From assembly GCA_002286855.1 (NCBI GenBank), contig NRSV01000039.1, forward strand, positions 124,001 to 188,000: 64,000 nucleotides of DNA. Reading direction: 5' to 3'. The notes beneath the pieces are model-generated. The model was not told where the DNA came from. It saw only the letters and a list, made by a program, of their open reading frames with translations, and made no database searches. Both the position numbers and the translations under genes were made by a program. Below, in pieces: positions 33,275-45,836 of this stretch (position 1 is the stretch's first letter; each line of letters starts with the position of its first letter). This stretch comes from Bipolaris cookei. Its lineage: Eukaryota; Ascomycota; Dothideomycetes; Pleosporales; Pleosporaceae.

Positions 33275-35228
33275 ATGGCGACACAAGACATCTCTGCACA
33301 CGCAACGGAACCTCAGCCGGTGCCCAAGGAAGAAATTCAAGAAGAATCACAATCGCACTTGGATGAAGGGAAGCTGAAACAGTTCTTTATTGGATCCATA
33401 GATCAAGGAACTACGAGTACTCGCTTTATTATCTTCGACGGTCTCGGTGAACCCGTAGCCCAACATCAGATCGAATTCACCCAAAAGTATCCTCAATCAG
33501 GGTCAGTACATATCTGCTCCAGGAGCAAAACTTCTCTCTAATCGGCACAGATGGCATGAACACGACCCATGGGAAATTATTGACTCAGTGGAGCAATGTA
33601 TCGACAGGGCTACAAACATTTTTTTGGACAATGGCCACAACATCGAAGATATCAAGGCCATTGGCATCACTAACCAGCGTGAGACGACAGTGGTGTGGGA
33701 CACTACCACCGGGTTGCCCCTTTGCAATGCAATTGCTTGGTACGTATTGCACATGGTCAAAACGCACATGTGATTTGGCTGACCCCGCTCGTCTGTCGGT
33801 AGGCCAGATACCAGGACCAAGGGATTGGTGCGTGAGCTAAAGGATCGCAAGGGTGCTGATGAGTTATTGAATCTGACTGGTCTTCCTCTATCAACCTATC
33901 CGTCATCGGTCAAACTCCGATGGATGCTTGATCATGACGAAAATGTCAGGAGCGCCTACGAAGAAAAAAGACTTTCATTCGGCACCATTGATTCTTGGAT
34001 ATTATACAACCTGAACGGTGGAAAGGATGGCGGAATCCACGTAACAGATTCAACTAATGCATCAAGAACCATGTTCGTCAACCTGTAAGTTATCCACCCG
34101 CCACCGCGTTTTAGCCAAAAGCCCAAGCATTCGCTAACACACTGACAGGCACACCGTTCAATACGATGACAGGCTTCTAGACTTTTTCGGGATTGACCGC
34201 ACCAAGGTAAAATTACCAAAAATCGTTCCGTCTTCATCGCCAGACGAATTCGGGTACATAAGAACCGGCATATTGGAAGGTGTACGGATTGCGGGGTGTC
34301 TCGGTGATCAATCTTCGGCTCTGGTTGGCCAACAAGGGTTCACGCCTGGTTCTGCAAAGAATACGTACGGCACGGGATGCTTCCTGCTGTACAATGTTGG
34401 CGAAAAGCCTGTTATCTCCTCGCATGGTCTTCTGGCCACCGTTGCTTATGATTTTGGTGGGAAACGGAAGCCAGTATATGCACTCGAAGGAAGCATTGCC
34501 GTTGCGGGCAGTGGTGTCAAGTTTCTCATGAACAACATGGGCTTCATTACGCACTCACACAAGATTAGCGACTTGGCGGCCTCTGTTGAAGACAATGGTG
34601 GATGTGTCTTTGTCACGGCCTTCAGTGGTCTTTTTGCTCCTTACTGGATCGACGATGCGAAAGGCACCATATTCGGAATCACTCAATTCACAGAGCGGGG
34701 CCACATCGCTCGCGCAACCCTTGAAGCAACATGTTTCCAGACAAGAGCAATTCTTGACGCTATGGAACTAGATAGTGGTCACAAGCTTAATATGCTTGCA
34801 GTGGATGGTGGCATGAGTAATTCCAATTTGTGCATGCAGGTACGTGAACGCTGGCTTGATACTTCTAGAAAGTCTCTTATTGCTAACCACGTTCAACAGA
34901 CTCAGGCAAATATCATTGGCATTCCTGTAGACCGTCCGGCAATGCGCGAAACCACTGCGTTAGGTGCAGCCATCGCAGCTGGATTTGCCGTTGGCGTATG
35001 GAAAGAATTCGAGGAGCTGAAGGAAATCAATCAGAAAGATCGCATGATTTTTAAACCAAATGTGGACAAAGAAGTAGGCGAGAAGATGTTCAAGAAATGG
35101 GGACGGGTAAGTCGTCGTTATCCAGAGATTGCAGGTGACGAGTAAACTGACTTTACGTTCTTATCTAGGCTGTTGAGATGTGTCGCGGCTGGTTAGATGC
35201 TGGCGAAGCTAATGGGGAGTTCTCATGA
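33275..35228 (+). CDS. GUT1: Glycerol kinase
   Basis: Six exons, 33275-33501, 33551-33739, 33803-34084, 34149-34839, 34900-35106 and 35169-35228, give 551 residues. The FGGY-kinase N-terminal signature G-S-I-D-Q-G-T-T-S-T-R lies near residue 42. Next come W-H-E-H-D-P, G-I-T-N-Q-R-E-T-T, N-A-I-A-W-P-D-T-R-T (restored by splicing) and the G-D-Q-S-S-A-L-V-G-Q segment. The C-terminal half has F-S-G-L-F-A-P-Y-W and D-G-G-M-S-N-S-N. It phosphorylates glycerol to glycerol-3-phosphate with ATP in the cytosol, feeding the mitochondrial dehydrogenase and lipid synthesis. Compared with bacterial enzymes it has a 35-residue acidic N-terminal extension. All five introns are 49-64 bp and keep frame. Confidence 0.95.
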
Positions 35229-37777
35229 TTTGCATCTGTATTGGAAACTAATATATCCATGAACGCTTCAGTGCATTTCTCCTTAGCGCCGGGTAGTATG
35301 GAGCTGGGAAGCTTGCTTCAGAAAACACCAGTACATTGTGATATGGATGTTCATGCTCCGGGCGGACTACAAGTGGATTGATAATCGACGAGATATTTGA
35401 GGGCCGGGCGAAGTCCTGTAGCCGCCTCTAGTATTGGCACTACCTCAGCACAGTGTGGGAATGAGAATTGACAGTATCGGTATTGGATAGGCCAGCTCAA
35501 TCCTTCCATGACATTGCCGTTCATATGCGTACTACCTTTTTTTCAGCCTGAATGTCCCATGCTTTTGGTCAAAAGAAAGTAGCATTTAAATCACCTACAT
35601 GCCAGGTAGAATTTTACGCAGTGCACCAATGATATAACGCCAATATGGATGCCAAGGCGTCAATACGATCAGGGCGCGCATGTTGCGTAATGCAGGTTTC
35701 TTCGCGTCTCACGCTATTGTCATGCAGATGCGGCACGGCGTAGTATAAAACTAAGCTGAATATAGCTGTACTGGTTGGACTGGAAATCAACATTGATGAT
35801 TACTCACTGATGTCTTAATTGGTTCGAAAGATAACATGTATGAGTAGCACCGCAAAGACAACAACATGGCATGTAACAAGGAACAGATGTGGCTGATCTG
35901 TCGTATCGAACTTCCTTGTCTGGGCATTGTGGTCGCAAACCTGCTCCTTTTTTAAAAAAAATGAGTCCAACCATGCGCCAGCAACATGAAAACTGATAGT
36001 AAAACGATCCAGTCCCCAGGAATGGTATCCTAGTATTTTCTGCAAACACCTGCAGTATTATTTGGTTGGCATTCGCGAAGACAAGCTATACATGCTGGTT
36101 CTATGCTGGAATCCTGACTGCAGGCCCACGACTAGGAATGGAGCATATTACCCTTTCATCTATTTTCCTGCAGCAGACCCACCTTTGGTTACACACAGAG
36201 GAGCGGCACGTCGCTTCCTTCCGCGGACATGTTGTACCGGGTGCCAGGTCCTCGTGTGTTTGCATGTATCAGGTACTGGGCGTTCCAGGGCGACTTGGAA
36301 AAGATGCGGTTTGCCATTGAGTTTTTGAGCATAGTAGCGCTCCCTGTTGTGCCGAGTGTGCCGTGAAAAGACATGGTGCGGTTTGAACGTATCCTGGAGC
36401 TGTCTGTGTCCACGTGAGTGAGTTGACAGCGTGGCGGTGTAGGCACGAGCCAAAGTAAAGTCACTGCCAATCTCATTGCTGGGAGTAAGAAAAGGGCAAT
36501 ACGGGGAGGATGGATACACGTGGCTATGTGAGGGAAATATCTACGTATGTTCGTGGCGTCACATGGCACTGTTCTAATAGTACCGACTGATAGCCGGCAG
36601 TACTTAGTGGACGCCGTTGTCGGCCTTTTGTAAACGGCGTCATTTCGCGGTTATACCGCAATTGTCGTTTGGACACAGTCAGGCCGGTGAGTGGGGGCCA
36701 GAAATACCGTTGGACTATGCCACATAACCATATAGACTTGTAAGTAGTCGCCGTATGCGGGACGGCAAGCGATGATTGCGCAACACCTGACCTCCGGATG
36801 CTTTCGCGATGCAAACTGGGCCCGGGGAAGCGGGACAGTAAGCATCGAGGATGAAAAACTGGTTAGTAACAATATAGCCAAGTACCTCAGTTGGAGGATG
36901 AAACGTGTGCCGCGATACCACAAACGCGTTGTGTTGGCGTGTGGGCGGGCAGGCGAAGCCATAAAAATGCCGCTACGACGACGTATATCAATCAATACTC
37001 GACGTTGTGCTTCGAGATGCACTGGATGTGGGAAACAGAGCGACCCCGGCCTCGAAGCTTACTTTTATCTGCCGTCAGGGATACTCCAACGGCTGCAGGC
37101 ACCCCCCCGGGCCATCTCGACATGCAACGGTACAGGTAAGTCGTAGATCAACCCTGACCTGTGCGCGCCTGCTGGCTCCGAACTTAGTGCATGGTGGGCC
37201 TGTCCTTGCCACCAGATGGCCTCTCCGCTGATTATCACACCCCTGGGGAGGTCAAACCGACGTTCATTACGCACGCTACCCTACCATCTTATCTCCTGGA
37301 CATGGGGACATCCCGTTGATCCGCTCGGCGTCCGCATTGGGCTGCAAGCTTTCGCTCAAGGTTGTTGGAAGCGAACAGACTTCAAACATGGACGTCTCCA
37401 CCCAGCTCTATGGCGTGCAAAAGGCTCGACCACACATGAGAACCCGGTCCCGCTGAGTATCCATGTCCGCTACAATGATGCATACTGTTGCTGATGGACC
37501 AGGTTCAATCGACATGGGCCGTAGTGGCTCTGCATAGCTCCACGGGTACCTGATCGCACTGACGTCTATCCTGTTGCTGTGTCTGGGAGACTACTATAAC
37601 ATAACGGACCGTCGCGCATCTGCATGCCAATCAAGTCTGAAAATTCTCCATCCAGCGTACCAACTGCATTGCTTGCCTTGTTGTCCATTCCCACCATTTG
37701 CCACATTTCTGCGGACCCTGTGCCCGCCCTACGACTGCACCCCTCACACCCTCTTTAACAATCTCTTCCAGATCATC
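35229..37777. other. Intergenic, no supported gene
   Basis: This 2.55-kb stretch lies between GUT1 and the tiny CGDC-type gene. Overlapping open frames on both strands (for example 36160-36569 and 36651-37022, minus strand) lack recognisable domains. I see no transposon ends or simple repeats of note. A pyrimidine-rich stretch at 37680-37770 fits the promoter/leader of the next gene. Confidence 0.4.
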
Positions 37778-38053
37778 ATGTGCGACTATACACAAGTGCA
37801 GTACAAGTGTACGCACGTCCGATATGTTGTCAAGGCATGGTGTACCAAATATCAACAAACTCATGTACGGTGCCCGGCAAATGTCACTGCAGTGTAAGAA
37901 CCCACATGCTAATGCAAGCAACTGGCTCGCCATGCTGACTCTTGGTCTAGAGAATATAGACTGAATGATAATTGCGGTTCGTCACACTACCACATACGGC
38001 ACTTGATCATGTTCATTCATTCTAACAGTAACCTAGGTGATTGTAGACGATGA
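37778..38053 (+). CDS. Small Cys-rich conserved fungal protein (CGDCR end), 52 residues
   Basis: Three exons, 37778-37893, 37951-37976 and 38037-38053, of 116, 26 and 17 bp. The product starts M-C-D-Y-T-Q-V-Q-Y-K-C, has H-V-R-Y-V-V-K-A-W-C and R-C-P-A-N-V, and ends E-Y-R-L-N-D-N-C-G-D-C-R-R. The six Cys in three pairs and the C-G-D-C end resemble a widespread small fungal protein of unknown function, possibly metal-binding. No signal peptide is seen. The second intron uses donor GTTCGT. The joins are supported because both keep frame and produce the expected C-terminal motif; without splicing the frame ends at TAA 37895-37897. Confidence 0.72.
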
Positions 38054-41000
38054 CATACACCAACTTCAGTTCCTCCCTTTTCTTGTCTGCAAAAACAAAA
38101 AGTTGTGACATTACGCGGCGTACATGGTGGACATTCGCACAATACCCATTTTGGAAGTTTTTTTTTCTCGGCACTTGTTGATTACTAGTCGAATTGCATC
38201 ATCATTGTCCTTCACATAGTCATATTTCTCTCATCATTGTCGTTTCCTTCTCGCAACAAACACAATTCTCTGGACACTGAGCCGAAATTGCAGTCAGTAG
38301 GGTCGACAAGTTGCTCAAAGGTGACCGGAATCCTCCCCCTCACCACCCCAGGGGTCCAGACTCGACGGAAGGCATTCCGTGCTTCATTGTTCTTCAACCG
38401 GCCTTGAGCAACACGGAGCGCTCAGAATTACCCCAACGGTAAAGGCGACATTCGGCATTTCCTAATAATTCAGACAGTGTGCTTGTACTGCATTAGCCAA
38501 AACCAAGTCAGTGGAGGATCACCTGTCTGCCGAAATTCTATCGGACGGCGACAACTCCGGAGGGTGAAGCCATGCCGCTAGAGGAGAGTGGCCGCCCGCC
38601 CGCCGCCTAGGAAGGTGGAACACGAACGGGATCCGGAAGACGCACAAAGCCGATCGATTTGTCTACTCTTGCCTTCTTTCGTTTCATGTTTGACATGCAG
38701 TTCGCCTGCAAGGGAAATCACAATGAGAGCCGAGAAACATCAGCCCTTCGGCCCAATCTCGGCCTGTGCATCATGGCCCTAAGCTTCGTATCCCTAACGG
38801 AGTGAAGAGCCCGTGGGTGGACAGTGCCTGTCTCGCATTGCAATATGGACGCCTCCAGATGGCTCGGTTTCAAAGTCTCGAGCCAGATGATGTTGCGACG
38901 AGGGAGAGCGCAGTGGTCCTTTTTTTCTCTTTGGGGAGCGGGAGTTTGATGAATACTTTGGGGCGTTTGGTATAGATGTGTACATAGTACTATGTATGGG
39001 CTTGGGTGTGTCGATTCAGGCACGCATGCAGCCATAGGAGACTTATGCAAGTCACCGAATGGATGTGTGGAACTAAAGCCCCGTGAAAGAAGCATGTAGG
39101 GCATCAATACGCGTAGCTAGCAAAGGCGTCTGGCCAATGACAGGGCTGAGGTTGGCCGGAGCACAGGCCACCTTGGCTGTCTATTGCCTGTGTCGACACA
39201 GTAATATTACTGCCACAGCCTGCCCGCCACACAAGCTACTACTATACATATGTACGGTACACGCACTTATAAATATACCATCATATATCCATATCGCACA
39301 CGAGTCACTCGCTCCTTGTCTTCATGGCCACATGGCGTGACAGGCATTTTGCCGCCCTCGACTTGCCATGCTCCTTACCAGGCCTCGACGCTCTACTCGT
39401 ATCAAGGCCCAGCCCTTTGCGCAAATCACTCTTCCATCATCCAGGACTGTGCTCAGCCACCTTGACCATCGGGCCGCAGGGTCTCACGACACAAGACGCA
39501 GCTCGACCTGGTGGCTCTGGTGCTAGCATCGCACCAGCCGCTTCGACGATGCGTGTCCGTCCTATGCCCAAGGTCGTCCTATGCACCTTGCTGCCGTGTC
39601 CTTGATGCTGACCTCATGTGAGAAAGCAACAAGAGATCCAGATGATTGCCAACATGAATCGACTTCTGTTTCACCACCAGACGTTTTGTTATCCCCCCCC
39701 TTCCATTACACCACCAACGAATGCATTCCGTCTGTACAGCCATGAGTGTTGTTGCAAGTTCTGCGCAGAGGTCTCGTCCGCTTCATTGAGCAGCGGAAAC
39801 ACTGCGCCTAAGCGTGGTCGCTTGCGATTCACCGTAGAAGTATTCTGGAAGGCGAATCATTGGACAAGTTACCAAAGCGCGACCTTTGGTCGTGGATCTG
39901 CACCACTGACTCGCACTTGACCCAAATCATGAGGCAGGAACTAAGAAAATTTACGGCGCAGCATCTTCTTGCCATCGCTTGTGCTTTCAAGATGCTGCAG
40001 AATCACAGGATTGGTCCGGTGACTGAAAGCCGGACGAGCTACATGTACGTACGCGTATGTACATGTGTATACGCATGTACATACTTACACGCATGGAAGA
40101 AATCCCTGGCTCTTTGGATTGGTGTTGTTGGTATGCCACTCCCAACTCCGCCCCTCGTCCAACTAGGTACTCTACTACTTGTAGCTATATGTACTATGTA
40201 CTAAGTACTACATGTACTATATATGTATATACATGGGTATGTAAATATGTACAGTACATACCGCGTGGTCTATGACAATATTGCTCACATTGAAGGTTAC
40301 AAACCATGACCGTGCTGTTTGAGCTGCCACTTAGAATCGGTACTATAGATCCGTCGTCAAGTGTGTCTGACGGTACGTAGCTGGTTCAAAAGTGGTTGCT
40401 TTTGTCGTTTGCGGTTTGCGGTTCCGATTCCCCGACCTAAGCAACAACAGCCCAACCTTGACACGACATGGGCTGTGCAGTGCGCTCAGCCTAGACGTGT
40501 GTCGTGACGGCCGCCAACTTGTTCTTGTTAGCGGCTGATGACGCGCCGGCTCGACCATGGTGCAATTGCGCTAAGTAAGTATGTACTACTCTAAAAAAAA
40601 TCACTGTACTTGACTCGCGCCTCTTCGCGTGGATGGACTCCCGGCATCCCACTTACTGCTCGCTAAGTTGTATACGGTTGATGAATGGGTCGCAGATTAT
40701 GTTAACCTTGACACGAAGCGCCCTAGATGACACGAACATCTCCCTTGCAATGTATTCGCATAGTTTCTGCAACAACCTATCACCGTCACGCGCGGATACG
40801 CGGAACAATACGCCCAATTTCGCATGCCCTTGATCATTCTAGGGTCGTCGCATCCAACTGCATGGATAATGTATCATCCGGTGTATCTTTCTGCTGATAA
40901 CATTGTTGCTAATCCCATCAGCGTCGTCTGGGGAGTCGGGTACGGCCGCTAGCTTTGCAAACACAATTGTACAGGGTCTTTATCAGTAGTGGTGTTTTTT

Positions 41001-43063
41001 GTCTCCTTCTTCCTCTCTTTTTCTTTTTGGCTTGCTTCCAGGCTAACGTTTGCCGTCAAGTCCTCCCCCCAACCACCCCTGCCTTGAGCTGCAATTTTTC
41101 TTGGCTGTCGATTGGCAGCATACATACATACGCCGGAGGAAATTTTTTTTCAGGAAGACACTAGTAGCCCGCACAGTAGTAGCGTGTCGGCAGTTTGTGA
41201 CGTGCATCGGTACTTGTGATGCACGATTGTCATTAAAGATGCTCCTCCAACGCGCGCAGCGACTACCACGACTGGCAGGTGACACAGAGTCGAAGGACAT
41301 GCCGTTTCACATCTTTTTGGTGCTCCAGGATCTTCGCTGAACGCCTAATCGGTACGGCCCGAGCTGTCAAGAAATGGATGAGTAAAATCCAAGGCTGACT
41401 TGGTTTGCATGTATTAAGAAGCCTAGAGCCGTCCTGACAGCGGTAAGATTACGCGTGCGCTAACAGAGGGCGACGAGGAAAAACGTGTATGTACTATGTA
41501 CAGTATATGCCGCTTAGCAAGGCCAAAGTTTGTCAAGAAACTCTGGCCAAGGTGTTTTCATTGCAAGGACTGGGATCTGCATGGCTTGTGATAGGTTGAC
41601 TGTTTTGGCTTGGGGCAACGGGGGGGGGGGAAACGGCAGGTATTGTAATTTTCATCTTCACAAACCTTCTTTGGCGGATGGATTCGGCATTAGGGGGATT
41701 GGCTGCACAAGACCGGGCACGCGACAAAGGCTTACATCCGGACCGGAGGGTTATCGCCGATGTCCAGGCCAGAATACTTTACAGCAATGCAACAAAAAGG
41801 TCCCGCCATAGCATGGGCGGAGTAAAGTCCGTGGCACTTGGACAGCGGCACTTTCCACCCTTGCTTCAATCTGAGACGTACGACAAAGTCCCAGGTATGA
41901 CGTGCAGCAGGCTATTGAGCTAGTCGCGGATCACCTCGGAGTTTTAACGTCGGGTCATGCGCGGGTGTGGAGACGATTATTGGAGCACGACTACCACAAT
42001 ACAGCAGAGTGGGACGCAGAGACCAAATTGGCTCGTCGTTTTGAAATATTAATACCTTGATTGTTTCCATATACGCTCGGCAGACCCGGATGCCGCCAAA
42101 AACGACACAGATATAGTTGGCGGGCTGACAAAAGCTACTCTAATGCTCGCTCCGTTACAAGGGGTCGGCGGTGCCTCGGTGCAACGCTTCAACCTCCGCA
42201 CCCCCGCCGGCGCTATCCATGAGAAACGTGGGCAAACTCAGTTTGGCAAGACTAGCAGTTTAACACCGGATCTGCGCGGGATGGCTAGTAAGTGTCTATG
42301 GACTCAAGTACACATGTAGAATAGAAGCTAGGCGTGGACATGGTAGGGTCAAGCCCCCCCCCCCTTCCCTCACTTCGGAAGCATGGAAACGACGACACGA
42401 GCCATGCTGACGTTGAGCTGCCGCAAGCAATACCGGGGTTGTTGTCGAGCAATGATTACGAAACTCGTGGCGATGCTGGCGCTATGTTGCTTGTGGTAAT
42501 AAGCCGATCGTCTATAATCCATAGGGCTCGGGTGTTGCAAATGCACGAAAGCCTGCAAAGCCTCCCGCCTCATGTCCACCTCCGCCTTTCGGTGATATCG
42601 CCGAAGCCCGGTAAAAATGCGGCAAGGCTTGAGGACGAGGCTGACGTGGAGGGGTGATATATATATATATATATGTGTATGTGTGTGTATACTAAGTAAG
42701 TATGTATGTACGAATATAGATGTAGTACACAGTTGTGTACATACTACTACTAGTACATATATGTATGGTATGTCTTTTGGTCAAACAATGTTCTTGTGGT
42801 GCAATTGGATAAAATGTCACGTGGTATGCGCGGATATGCCTCGGGTGACATGACTCGCTATTGGGAATAAGTGACTGCTCATCTGAAGGTGTGTACATAC
42901 ATTGTTGTATGTATCTCTGTATCTACATCATGTGCAAGTGATATAAATGGTCATTCATCTGGACAATGCTTGATCAAGTGTCAGCCAACAACAGCATCAT
43001 GGACACGATCGACGGGAGCTTCCTGCAAGGGGTTGCAAGACCAAAAGGGTGAATTATTAGAGG
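38054..43063. other. 5-kb stretch without recognisable genes
   Basis: No frame here has a recognisable domain, a plausible exon chain or transposon character. It contains repeated TGTA/GTAC-rich patches (38985-39000, 40043-40090, 40185-40262, 41488-41512, 42657-42780, 42890-42925), a G10 run near 41620, a C13 run near 42353-42365 and an (AT)n run at 42657-42674. It may be decayed repeat or regulatory DNA. Confidence 0.4.
42657..42674. repeat. (AT)9 microsatellite
   Basis: Perfect AT dinucleotide run followed by GTGTATGTGTGTGTAT and further GTA/TAC-rich sequence. Confidence 0.85.
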
Positions 43064-43065
43064 TA

Positions 43066-43147
43066 TGGAGGAGCGCGTCAAAAGTCTTAGCGACAGGGGG
43101 TAGGCAGCGCACTGACGCACCACTGGTCTTGGCATGTACTGTTTTGA
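43066..43147 (+). repeat. Left terminal inverted repeat of the Tc1-type element
   Basis: 82 bp. It shares the blocks AGGAGCGCGTCAAAAGTCTT and GTCTTGGCATGTACTGTTT with the right arm. Confidence 0.9.
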
Positions 43148-43213
43148 CGTGGCCTTCCTGAAGCCCCTCATTTTCATTGTTTTTTCGGTGATTCTCAATC
43201 AGATCAGCTCAAT

Positions 43214-44617
43214 ATGGCTCCCAATCATGATATCGCTACGCGTGCACTTGTTGTTACTCTTAGATCTGTTGCAGGAAAGTCAAATAGTGAGGTCTGTTAC
43301 CTTACAGGCCTTCCTGAATCTACTGTTCGAAGTATATATGCCAAAGCCATCAAGAGAGGATTTGAATATAACGCCTCGCAACCTGTTACTATCTGCAATG
43401 CTCACCTTGAAGATGCTCCTCGCTCAGGACGCCCTACGAAAGTAACTGAGGCTGTACGTCAATCTATTACCAAGAGACTCGTACGCGATCGATACGGAAG
43501 AGAAAAGAGCTGTGCTGATCTTGTTGGCGAATTTAGTCAAAAGGGAGTCAATATCTCTGCTACAACAGTGCGCCGCATACTCAAGAAGGCAGGTTACAGG
43601 AAGACGAAGCTGACGAGGAAGCCTGGGTTGACCAAGAAGATGAGGAAGGAGAGAGTAGCCTGGTGCAAGGAGCAAGAGAAGTGGATTCTTGAGGATCGGA
43701 AGAATGTCATATGGACAGATGAGACCTCTGTAGTCCTTAATCACCGCCGTGGGGGCTATCGAATCTGGAGAAAATCTGATGAAGCTTTCCTGCGCAGCTT
43801 TATACGTGAGAGGTGGAAAGGTTACTCTGAGTTTATGTTCTGGGGAAGCTTATCCTATGATGAGAAAGGTCGTTGCCACTGTTGGCAACCTGAATCAAGA
43901 AAGCAGAAGGAAGAAGCTAGTAAGGCTATTGAGTCTCTTAATCAGGAGCTTGAAGCTGAGGCTAGAGTTGAGTGGGAGCTGAATTCAGAAGTTAGAAGGC
44001 TATGTCTGCGTACGAAGCCTGGCAGGAAGCCAACTTGGAAATTTACTGCAGATACAGGCAAGCTTACTCGTGGCAAAGGAAGAGGTATGTATTGGTGGAG
44101 ATATCGATCTGAAATACTTATACCTAAGCTTCTGCCTTTTGCTCAGAAGTGTAAGAAAGAGAGACCGCATACTCTTGTTTAAGAAGATAAAGCTCCTTCT
44201 CATGTGCATCACTCGCAACAGAAGGTCTTTAAAATATTTAAGGTAGCTAGGCTACTCTGGTGCGGTAATTCACCTGGTCTCAATGCAACAGAGTGCTGCT
44301 GACCATACATGAAGAGGCTTGCTACGAAAAAGAGAGCTCCAAGGAGCAAAGTTGAAGCTATCAGAGCCTGGACGAAAGCTTGGAATGAGCTACCTCAGTG
44401 GAAGATTCAAGAGTGGATTGAAAGGATGGCAATTCATATTCAAAATATTATTAGATTAGAAGGTCGTAATGAGTATAAGGAGAGCAGGAGAGCAGGAAAG
44501 GGTATTGAGAAAGAGGTTGAAGCTGTAAAGGCTATCAAATTGATGAAGATGATGAGTGGGAGGATATTAGTGAATAGGCTGTCGAAACAGTACATGCCAA
44601 GACTAGTGGTGCGTTAG
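43214..44617 (+). pseudogene. Tc1-type transposase with two in-frame stops
   Basis: The frame opens at ATG 43214 with an N-terminal helix-turn-helix (S-N-S-E-V-C-Y-L-T-G-L-P-E-S-T-V-R) and a second one ending T-V-R-R-I-L-K-K-A-G-Y. The catalytic residues are all readable: Asp in W-T-D-E-T (43718), Asp in E-D-K-A-P-S-H (44186) and Glu in N-A-T-E (44291). There are 34 residues between the last two, the DD34E spacing of Tc1. Stop TAA at 44180 replaces a probable Gln and TGA at 44300 a probable Trp. The frame continues as Lys-rich helix to 44617. An acidic D-E-D-D-E-W-E-D end in another frame (about 44540-44577) suggests a further small frameshift. Confidence 0.88.
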
Positions 44618-44666
44618 TGCGCTCGCTGTCTACCCCTGACGCGAAGACTTTTGACGCGCTCCTTGG
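44581..44666 (-). repeat. Right terminal inverted repeat of the Tc1-type element
   Basis: 86 bp, reverse complement of the left arm with about nine substitutions and two small gaps; followed by TA. Confidence 0.9.
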
Positions 44667-44668
44667 TA

Positions 44669-45836
44669 ACTTTGACATGATTATTAGCACATTGCATATG
44701 GTAAGTTGTGGTTGCTGACTACTGTTCGTTTTGATCCGTATCTCGGTTTCACTCGCAATTCCTGCCGTAGTACCCTGGTGTCTCGTTGTACCTGCCTCGT
44801 TGCATTGGGAAAACGGCCGTCCCCATCTCACAGCACACAAACACACACACATCCACACGGTACATGCGTTTTTTTTTGCATCTGCCGAGGGGACGTCTGT
44901 GAGCGTATTTGTAGCCCGACATGATTGTGGATTCGCAGTGAGCCTTGTCAAGCCTTGTCGCCGCTCGTAGGCCGAGCTGCAGTCGTTCCAAGATCAAGCA
45001 GCTTACAAGGCTGACCTACTACAGGGTCGGGCGCGCGATGTTTCGTCTCGGGTATTCCTGCTTTGTTGCGGACGCACATGAAGGAGGTGGAAGATTGACA
45101 ATATCGGTATGTCGGACAAGCATCCGATTCAGGAAGGACGACTCCGTTAGCGAGCCGTGATCATGGTAAGCAATATGCGGGGCCCATATAGGGCTGCATG
45201 AGCCGGGAGCACTCTTGTCAAGAGAAAGAAAAAAACTAGAACAAAATAAAACCATGGTGGTGACAACGAGCGGCAAAGTCCGCTGTCAAGGCGTGGGAAG
45301 TTTGAATATCCCCAGCCGTGTGAACATGCCACTTGCTGACGCTCGTGACGCGGGATGCTGCATTTTATGCCGGGTTGCATAATATAAAAGTCAGAAAAGA
45401 CCCGAAAGGATATGCACGACATGAATGAGACGTGTCGGTGTGGGCAATGGCAGAGAGGCCATCCTGGTCGACGACAATATTGAATTGAATCTACAGCCAG
45501 GGTGTTGCGTGTTGGTTTGCGTGCGTCCATGTCACGAGCAGGTCGGTGCCGCAAAGTGTGAATCTTGTTGCTGCATGTTGAGAACGGTGTGGGTGCTAGT
45601 GACGGGTCAAGATGCATGCATGCGAGCCGTGTGCTTGGTAAGTAGGATACTACAAAGACATGTGAGCATGCGGTCAAAGTACAGCCGTTGAGCCAGAATT
45701 GGGGCGCGAAAGGGTGAGAGTCTTTTTTAGCGTGGCAACAGACGCGCTCTGATTGGCCGCAACGGCGTGTCTCCGAGGCGAGACTGCTCACGGCGCCGCC
45801 TTGTCTTCTCATCCGCATTTAGCATCCAAACATAAC
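44669..45836. other. Intergenic before ERG27
   Basis: This 1.17-kb stretch contains the ERG27 promoter; an inverted CCAAT (ATTGG) lies about 85 bp before the ATG. A 223-codon open frame on the minus strand (45147-45818) runs into the ERG27 leader and has no recognisable domain, so I do not call it. Confidence 0.4.

Larger units (their letters stand above)
43066..44666 (+). mobile_element. Tc1-type (DD34E) DNA transposon, inactive
   Basis: This 1,601-bp element has inverted repeats of about 82-86 bp (43066-43147 and 44581-44666) that align over their whole length except a one-base and a four-base gap. It is flanked by TA at 43064-43065 and 44667-44668. It encodes one transposase in plus orientation, broken by two stops. 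It sits in the gene-poor region 1.2 kb upstream of ERG27. Confidence 0.92.

Noticed and set aside
36062..37500. Several 80-125 codon open frames on both strands
   Set aside because: They overlap each other, have no recognisable domain and do not join into a plausible exon chain.
40405..40440. Sequence resembling a tRNA B box (GGTTCCGATTCC)
   Set aside because: It has one extra base compared with the consensus, and I could not fold an acceptor stem or find an A box at the right distance.
45147..45818. 223-codon open frame on the minus strand before ERG27
   Set aside because: It has no recognisable domain, runs up to the ERG27 leader and would occupy its promoter.
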